Assembly: GCA_003427395.1 (NCBI GenBank)
Contig: BFEA01000027.1
Coordinates: 2,185,611 to 2,219,111 of the forward strand
Length of the DNA: 33,501 nucleotides
Source: Chara braunii
Taxonomy: Eukaryota; Streptophyta; Charophyceae; Charales; Characeae
Direction: 5' to 3'
Every line of letters begins with the position of its first letter. The stretch's first letter is position 1. The notes under the pieces were generated by a model. It was given only the letters and a program-made list of their open reading frames with translations. It did no database searches and was not told where the DNA came from. Positions 1 through 7,178 of the stretch are shown here, piece by piece. The position numbers were made by a program, and so were the translations under genes.

Positions 1-170
1 AAACTCCGACGAAACAGTTTGTCACAGCCCCTCGTTTGTTGTCCTCTTCTCCCTCTCTGCCTACGGTTTACCGGGCAGTTCTATTTGACGATATATATAT
101 ATATGTATGTTCTCATGTTTTTTGCGACAGACAACTGGCCGGTGTGTAATACATCTGAGACAAAATTTGG

Positions 171-612
171 GCGAGCATGCGCGGGGACATCCTTCGAGTC
201 TTGTGTTTACGGAAGGAGCGAGGCAGGGAAGCATTATGTCGGTATGAAAGGGAGAAGGGAGAGAGAGGAGAGAAGAATTATGTCGGTATGAAAGGGAGAA
301 GGGAGAGAGACGGGAGAAGCATTATGTCGATATGAAAGGGAGAAGGGAGAGAGAGTAGAGAAGCATTATGTGGGTATGAAAGGGAGGGAGCGAGCATGCG
401 CGGGTACATCTTTCGAGTCTTGTGTTTACGGAAGGAGCGAGGCAGGGAAGAATTATGTCGGTATGAAAGGGAGAAGGGAGAGAGAGGAGAGAAGCATTAT
501 GTCGGTATGAAAGGGAGAAGGGAGAGAGACGGGAGAAGCATTATGTCGATATGAAAGGGAGAAGGGAGAAAGAGGAGAGAAGCATTATGTGGGTATGAAA
601 GGGAGAAGGGAG
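171..612. repeat. 44-bp minisatellite inside a 219-bp higher-order duplication
   Basis: The word attatgtcggtatgaaaggg and close variants start at 233, 277, 321 and 365, and again at 452, 496, 540 and 584. Spacing is exactly 44 within each block and 219 between blocks. Each block is led by the same roughly 60-bp segment beginning gagcatgcgcggg, at about 173 and 391. The array is purine-rich on the + strand. Confidence 0.9.
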
Positions 613-1213
613 AGAGAGAAGAGACACGGCGTGAGGAGCGCTGTGGTCAGGGATTATTATTACAAGGGTGCGGTGGGCAAGATGGGAATTTGTGGAGTGA
701 GTTTGGGAGACAGGAGGATGGAGAAAGGAGGAGAGCAATGCGTGTGTAGGGAGAGTAGGAGAGTGACGTGTGGGTTGGGAGAGGAGGAAGGCAATGCGTG
801 GAAGGAGAATGAGAGCGGGTAGGTAGAAGATTATGGCCAAGAAGAAACAAATGGTAAGGATAAGGATCATGAAAGGAGCTTGCAGAGTAACTGCTGCTGC
901 TGCTGCTGCACCGTGAAAAAAGAAAGAATTAAAAAACAGACGAGCTTGAATAAGAATAAAGAAAATCAATTGGATGCCAATGCCGATTTTTTTTTTTTTT
1001 TGTTCCCCTTTTCACTTTTTTCCTTTTTTGGCCAGCTTTCTGATGTACGCAATCGTGGTTTACACTGTTTCCACACACACACAAAAAAGACATCACACAC
1101 AAAGAAAAGTCCTGTATATCTGCCGGTTCCTGGTTTGCTTGTTTATTTATTCCTTTGGGCTGCAATTTCAGCGATTTGTTGAACCGAAATTGTCAGGTCC
1201 TCTTGGTGGGAAC

Positions 1214-1317
1214 CCGGGGCCAAGTCCCACTTACCTGAATCCTCGATTTCTATCCGTAGATTATGAAGATCAACGGAGACAAATGAACAGTCTGCCCATG
1301 TGGGACCTGGTCCCCGG
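1214..1317. repeat. Imperfect inverted repeat, possible small MITE end pair
   Basis: CCGGGGCCAAGTCCCAC at 1214-1230 is mirrored by GTGGGACCTGGTCCCCGG at 1300-1317, with one gap and one or two mismatches, around a 69-base loop. It could be a hairpin or a short inverted-repeat transposon remnant. No target duplication was recognised. Confidence 0.4.
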
Positions 1318-1680
1318 TAAGCCCTGCTCATGGATGTCGCGTGTTGACGTCAAGCACCAAGTTCTTTCTGCAATGGTGCTGAGGCGGGCTGAATGTTACG
1401 ACCGGTATGGCTTCAGATTTTTGAAAACCGGGTCACACCGTTGCTGTGGTAAAGGCATCGGGCTGTTATAGCCGAGGTCACCGTGTCAATTCCGTCTGGC
1501 TGCTGAGCGATCACAGGGCTACAATGATAAACTTACTTACAGACAATGGGGTAGTATAGGGCTATAATGATAAACTTACAGACAAAGGGGTATAGTATAG
1601 TCGGTGTGAAAAGTTGATTCTGGTGAGGAGCAAACTCTGATGCTTGCCCGTGATAAGCAACTGGACTGCTGCCCCCCGGA

Positions 1681-1690
1681 ATAGATGGGG

Positions 1691-1765
<75 letters not shown>

Positions 1766-1865
1766 GCTCTTTAAAAAGATAAGGTGATGTATTTCGATGT
1801 TATGAGCATGATTGTTGGACTTCTCAAGAGCTGGATGGATCTGCTGCGCCCCGTAATAGATGGGG

Positions 1866-1912
<47 letters not shown>

Positions 1913-1995
1913 GCCGTTTAAAAAGAAAAGGTGATGTATTTCGATGTTATGAGCATGATGGTTGGACTTGTCAAGAGCTGGATGGATTGATGAAC
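1681..1995. repeat. 175-bp tandem duplication carrying two (GT)n microsatellites
   Basis: atagatggggccg occurs at 1681 and 1856. Each is followed by a (GT)n tract (1693-1762 and 1868-1910), then TTTGC, a TTTAAAAAGA motif and a shared unique arm ending caagagctggatggat. The two GT tracts differ in length, so slippage has continued since the duplication. It lies 69 bases upstream of PTEN exon a. Confidence 0.9.
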
Positions 1996-2063
1996 ACAAC
2001 CTGTGTACTTCATAAATTTTCGGATTGTTTGAATCTCATCCATTGGTTGTTCGTCTTGTCCAG

Positions 2064-2240
2064 GTGTACAACTTATGCTCAGAGCTGAGTTATGATGCCT
2101 CGAATTTCGGTGGGAGGGTGGAAGTTCTCCCTTTTGACGATTACCACGCCCCGCCCCTGTCCTTGGTGAAATTGTTTTGCGAAAGCGTCTCGGAATGGCT
2201 TGATAGCGATCCAGAGAATGTTGTCGTCGTGCATTGCAAG
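2064..2240 (+). CDS. PTEN: PTEN exon a (phosphatase domain, WPD loop to catalytic Cys)
   Basis: This exon has 59 codons, opening VYNLCSELSYDASNFGG and ending VVVVHCK. The acceptor is cttgtccag and the donor is gtgagc. It carries PFDDYHAPP, the WPD-loop equivalent, and the catalytic cysteine in HCK. The upstream boundary is chosen because PTEN homology starts right after the AG and the preceding frame turns unlike PTEN. In this exon the only in-frame stop is beyond the donor, so homology and splice signals agree. Confidence 0.92.
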
Positions 2241-3899
2241 GTGAGCCCTGACGTAGAGGATAGATTGCTAGTGGGTTGATCTTTGGTGGGACCTGTGGTG
2301 TGTATTTGCAGGCGCGCAGAGCCTGTCAGATGCGCTTACCGTGGCTTGGTTGAGGTCGGACTGGTGGGCAAAAGGCATGGGTTGGGTAGAGTGTGGGTAC
2401 ACCGGGTCATGCATGTACTCCATGCTGGGGTGGGGTGAAATGTCCCTCAAGGGGCTTCACTCTCATCCCAGCTCACTTTTCCAATGGTCAAGTGTTCCAC
2501 CTCTTTGGTGGAAGGTTACAGGCTCGATTCCTACCTAGTGGGGTGATCGTGGGGCTTTTTCTGTACTTGCAATTGCAAGCTGAGCTCCAGTAGTGTGAAT
2601 GGATGCCTCCGGCTACTCTTTTCTCCTTGAGCTCTTTCTCTCTCCTTTTGCTCCTTCCTCATGCAGTGAATTGGGGTGTGCGGGTTCCCTTTTAAAGAGA
2701 TCATGTACGTACGTAGAATTGGATTACTGCTCTGTTTGAACCCTCGTGTGGATGGACGCTGCCTCCTCCTCCTCTTTCTCCTTCTCCTTCATCTCTTCCT
2801 CTTCCTCCTTTTCGTCGTCCTTGTCTTCCTCATGCAGTGAGTTGGGCTGTGCGGGCTCCCTTTTAAAGAGATCAGTTAATTATGTAGAATTGGATAACTG
2901 CTGTTTGAACCCTCGTGCGCATGGATGCTTCCTCCTCCTCCTCCGTATCTTCCTGTGACTCTCACTCTTTCTCCTCCTTCATGTCCTTGTTTTTCCTCTT
3001 CCTCCTGCAATGAATTGCCGTGTGGCTACCTTTTAAAGAGATAAAGAGATTTGGATTACTGCTTACTGTTTTTTGAACGTGAGTTTTTTGCTTGCTTTCC
3101 CTACGCTTCTGCTTCCCCTCCAATCCGTTTGTGTCCGTCTTCTTATGCTTGTCGCACGTGTTTTTTTTTTTTTTTTTTTTTTTTTTTTCACACGCTTTGT
3201 GTATTATAGAAGCATCTGATCATAAAGCGATATGGCAAAGAAGAGGAAAACGAAAAATGGCGATTGGGATGATCCTCTGTTTTTTTTTTTTTGGTTTTCT
3301 TGCTGATGGTCACGGGTTTTGTTTTGTCTGTCGTGTCTGTAGTTTAGGGATTGGCCCAAATTTTCAGGAGGTAGTGGGTGGTTTCAGTAACGAAAATCTT
3401 CTTCTTATTTTATTTTATTGTAAAGAAATCCACTCCGGCTGGGGTGAACTGCTGAAATACAGTCCCAAGTTCGAGTCCAGATGCAATCATGATTCCGAAT
3501 TAACTGGGTTCGGACTCCTCAACGAGGATATCTCAAGGCCGTCGAAAGGGAAAAAAGAAGGAAATGGGCAGAGAAAAAAGAAAAAGAAAAAGAAAAAGAA
3601 GGAGAGGGAGAAAAATTGTGTCCCCAAATTACCATGGTTCTTGTTAAGAAACCTATTAATGAGAGAGTGGAGCGTGGTGCCAATCATTGGGTTGGCTAAA
3701 GAAAACAATGGCGGAAGGAATTGGCTTGCGCGTGTGTAAGTGATGGCACACAAGCCGGTCTTTTTCCTCCAAAGCAGTTCTTTGCTTTTTGTTTCGTGTT
3801 TCTTCGCCCCCCCCGTCTTTTATTATTATTATTATTATTATTTTTTTTAATTTGGACCATTTCTCGATTTATGCGTGTCATCCTTGCGCAGGGGCCCTT

Positions 3900-3930
<31 letters not shown>

Positions 3931-5146
3931 ACGGATGTCCCGAAGGACCGCCCCCGTCGTTTTGTTTCCTCCAAAGCCTGTCTTTTCCTCCGAAGGAGTG
4001 TGGTGCCAATCATTGGCTTCCTGAAAGAAAATAACGTCTGATTCGAAAGGCTCACAGTTCTTTCTGCTTGCCCAATTCGAAAATTATTTTCGATCCCCCA
4101 CTTTTCGAGGGAAGGTGTTGTTTTCCCGAAAAAACAAAAAAAGCCCTCTGCTCAAATGCTATGCGACGTACTGCCTACAGGGTGAAGATCAATTCACAAC
4201 TTGTTAAAAATACAATAAAATCAATTTCATATTTTTCTTCACGGGAATTCTATTGTGTTATGGTCCCCTCTCGATTTTTGTTTTTTGGTGAAAAAGCTCT
4301 TTCTCGATTCTATGGGTGATGGATGATTCATGGCCGTTCCTCGTTGGTGGATCGATTTGTCTGGTTAATTGCGGAAAAAAAGAAAAAAAAAGAAAAAAAA
4401 AGAAAAAAAAGAAAAAAAAAGAAAAAAAAAAGAAAAAAAAGAAAAAGAAAACAAGAAACAAAGAAAAAAAAGAAAAAGAGAAAAAAAAAGAAAAAAAAAG
4501 AAAAAAAAACGAAAAAGAATTCAATCAAAAAACAAAATCATGACCCACTGTGTTGTTGGAAATGCAGGCTGGGAAGGGCAGGACAGGGTTGATGGTATGC
4601 TCGTATTTGGTGTACCTTGGGATGACTGCGGAGGAAGCCCTTCGGCACTACGCGACAAGAAGAATGCACAACGGAGAAGGGGTAAGAGCAACGTTATGAC
4701 CTTCATCAATTTTCCGATTGACGATTTTGTTTTTGCCCTCCTTGCCCGTCCCTTTAGATCTTCACACTTTCACCATCATCGATATACTTGGACTCAGATT
4801 GACCCTGCATTTGGATTGAAGGATTCTGACAAGAAGGAAAAAGAAAAAGGAAAACCAGCTCTGGATGATGGTGCAGGACTTCACAGCCACAGATGGTTAG
4901 TGGATTAATGTTGTTCTCCTTGCCGCAGGTAACGATTTGTGGTTTGGACACGTCGCCCAATCTGTCATGCTGGTCAGTCTTTGTTGAGGACGTGGTGAGC
5001 GTTTGTGTGGAAGAGTCTGTTGCCGAAAGTGGTTGAGTTGTGGTGGAATTTAAAAGCCAGGTTTTCCAGTCCTAAAATAAAAACCAAAAGGTCTGAAAAT
5101 GGTATATGATCTACTTTTTTTTTCTGTGTCCGCATACTTGTGCATC

Positions 5147-5180
<34 letters not shown>

Positions 5181-7134
5181 ATCGTGTGCGTGTGTGCATG
5201 TGTTCGCAGGTATCAATGCTACATGGCTTTTGTGCAGGTGTGTATGGCATAGATGAGAAGAGTGCAGCCTCTTGCGCCCCCCCGCCCCCCCCCTTCTTTT
5301 TTTCCCCTCCCGCCCCCCACCCTTCCACCCTCGCCTCTGCTCTCCACCCTTCTTTGTCTGTCGAGGTCTTGTTACTTTTAGGGACTTGCGCAATGGAGCA
5401 GGCAGCGATTTGAAAGAGGCATTCCTCCTCCGTGACAGATTTCGGATGATGTTCTTCCTTGACAAAAAAATAGGATGATGTTCCTCGTCGATAACCCCAT
5501 CGTCAAGGCATTTGGTGATCTGACAATACGGGCTTGTGGGTCTGTTTGGTTTGTCCTTGTTTTTACCGTGTCACTGGCCTTGCTGATGCTGACAGATTTC
5601 GATTGCAAGTCAGCGACGGTACGTTGGCTACTTCAGTCAGATCCTGTCGAGCCCCCGAAATGGCTGTGCTTTGCCTGAAGTGAAGGTGCCAGAAAAGGTT
5701 ACACGCAACCTGAGGAGAGTGCGACTCTACGACACGCTGAATGCTGATCGCATAGACTTTATGGTCGCTCAATTAGAAGAGGTAAGTGCCCATAAAGCTT
5801 GCTTGTTTGGTTGCTCACTTTTCTTCTCCTTCATTGGTGGACTCTGCGTCTCTTTCTTCAGAATGGAGGACGTATAAAGTTTCTTGCTGCCATTTCTTTT
5901 TTTGTCCCCTTTTCTTCGTGATCTTGTGGACGAATAGCGGAGGGAATGCCCTTGCTCTGTGCGCTTCTGGACTTCAGCCGTTGTGCCTGAACTAGCACGT
6001 CCTTTGCACATGTTGTTTGTTTAGCCTGCCTTTCGCCTGACCGTGGACAGGCTGAACCTGGGATGGTGGCCTGGGGCAGAGACTCCAGGGTAGGGCAAAA
6101 GGCAAGGCAGGACTGCTCAGGTTGGGAGAGTGTGAACGAAGAATACACAGCCTATTTGAGCTGTCGATCATCGATCTGACTGTCCAGTTTGATAGCTGTG
6201 ATTCTCTTTTGCAGCCGCTGCAGGCCGCTGCCGTGCCTGTGGCGTCTGCACCGGCCTGCAGCCTGCGAGAACGGGCGTACGTTATGTACAGGAGTGCTTC
6301 TGGACTTGGTAGCTGTTTAATGCATCTTCTGGAAAGATGTATGGAGTCTGGTCAATTTTTTTAATCGTAGGGCTTTGTGCGCAGGATGTCTGACATAGGA
6401 CTGTCAGGCTTGTGATCCTTCCCTTGAAAAATAATTTTGGGTCTTTTTAGGTCTTCCTGATGGTCGTGATGTTGGGAGATGTCTGTTGACTTCCAGCTGG
6501 CCCGGAGAGAGGCGTAATCTCCCTCCTGATGCATCCTTATAGCTATTATCTTTCCCCGAACAGAATGCCTGGTCATTGTAGCCGTATTTGAGGCAGCTTT
6601 CAGTCCAGATGCAGCAATGATGACAGCGCATTCTGTTCGGTTGAAGACGGACGGTGAGCTGGTGCTTTGATGTCTGTGCGGTGGGCTATACCTTTGCCTG
6701 TCGGTTGTGTTTTCCCTGTTGTTTCCTTATTGCTGAGAGGTTGTTGGCATTGGTCGCTCGCACTGTGTTGCTGTGATGTGCGACAGTGTGATGGTCAGGT
6801 GTATAGTCCAGCATTGAAGATTGGTCAGGGGACGTGCATGGCATTGGCAAAGGGTCAGCACTTTCAAAGAACTGTCAGTCCCCGATACTATTTTTCAGAT
6901 GTCTATGACGACGACGGTGACTACGATCAAGACTGCGACGAGAGCTGGAGAGTGAAGGGACCGCGCGTAGTTGTACAGATGGACACCGAGAAAGACGTGC
7001 ATAAAAAGACTTACCTGGACCACTACTTCGAGACTCCGTTGCCGGTACGGTGATGGTTTCCTTGCGTGTTTTGAAGTGTTTTCCTCTTACCTGCTTTTCT
7101 TGCCTGTTTTCCTTGTTCGTGTCCCTTCTGGCCG

Positions 7135-7178
<44 letters not shown>

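Noticed and set aside
1562-1999. Open frame with His-Thr repeats
   Set aside because: This is simply the (GT)n microsatellite read on the minus strand.
2480-2550. tRNA-like words (caatggtcaagtg, ggctcgattcc)
   Set aside because: No cloverleaf could be formed; only a weak B-box match. Too weak to list as a gene.
3849-3949. Functional U6 snRNA gene
   Set aside because: A poly(A)-like tail replaces the T terminator, no promoter elements are seen, and flanking duplications point to retroposition.
4258-4592. Several overlapping open frames rich in Lys/Glu or Phe/Ser
   Set aside because: They are artefacts of the G(A)n purine tract, which has no stops in some frames.
6215-6308. Possible extra PTEN exon (PLQAAAVPVASAPACS) after a tttgcag acceptor
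   Set aside because: It is 94 bases to the nearest donor, which breaks the frame between exons c and d, and it has no PTEN similarity. Exon c joins directly and in phase to exon d, as in plant homologues.
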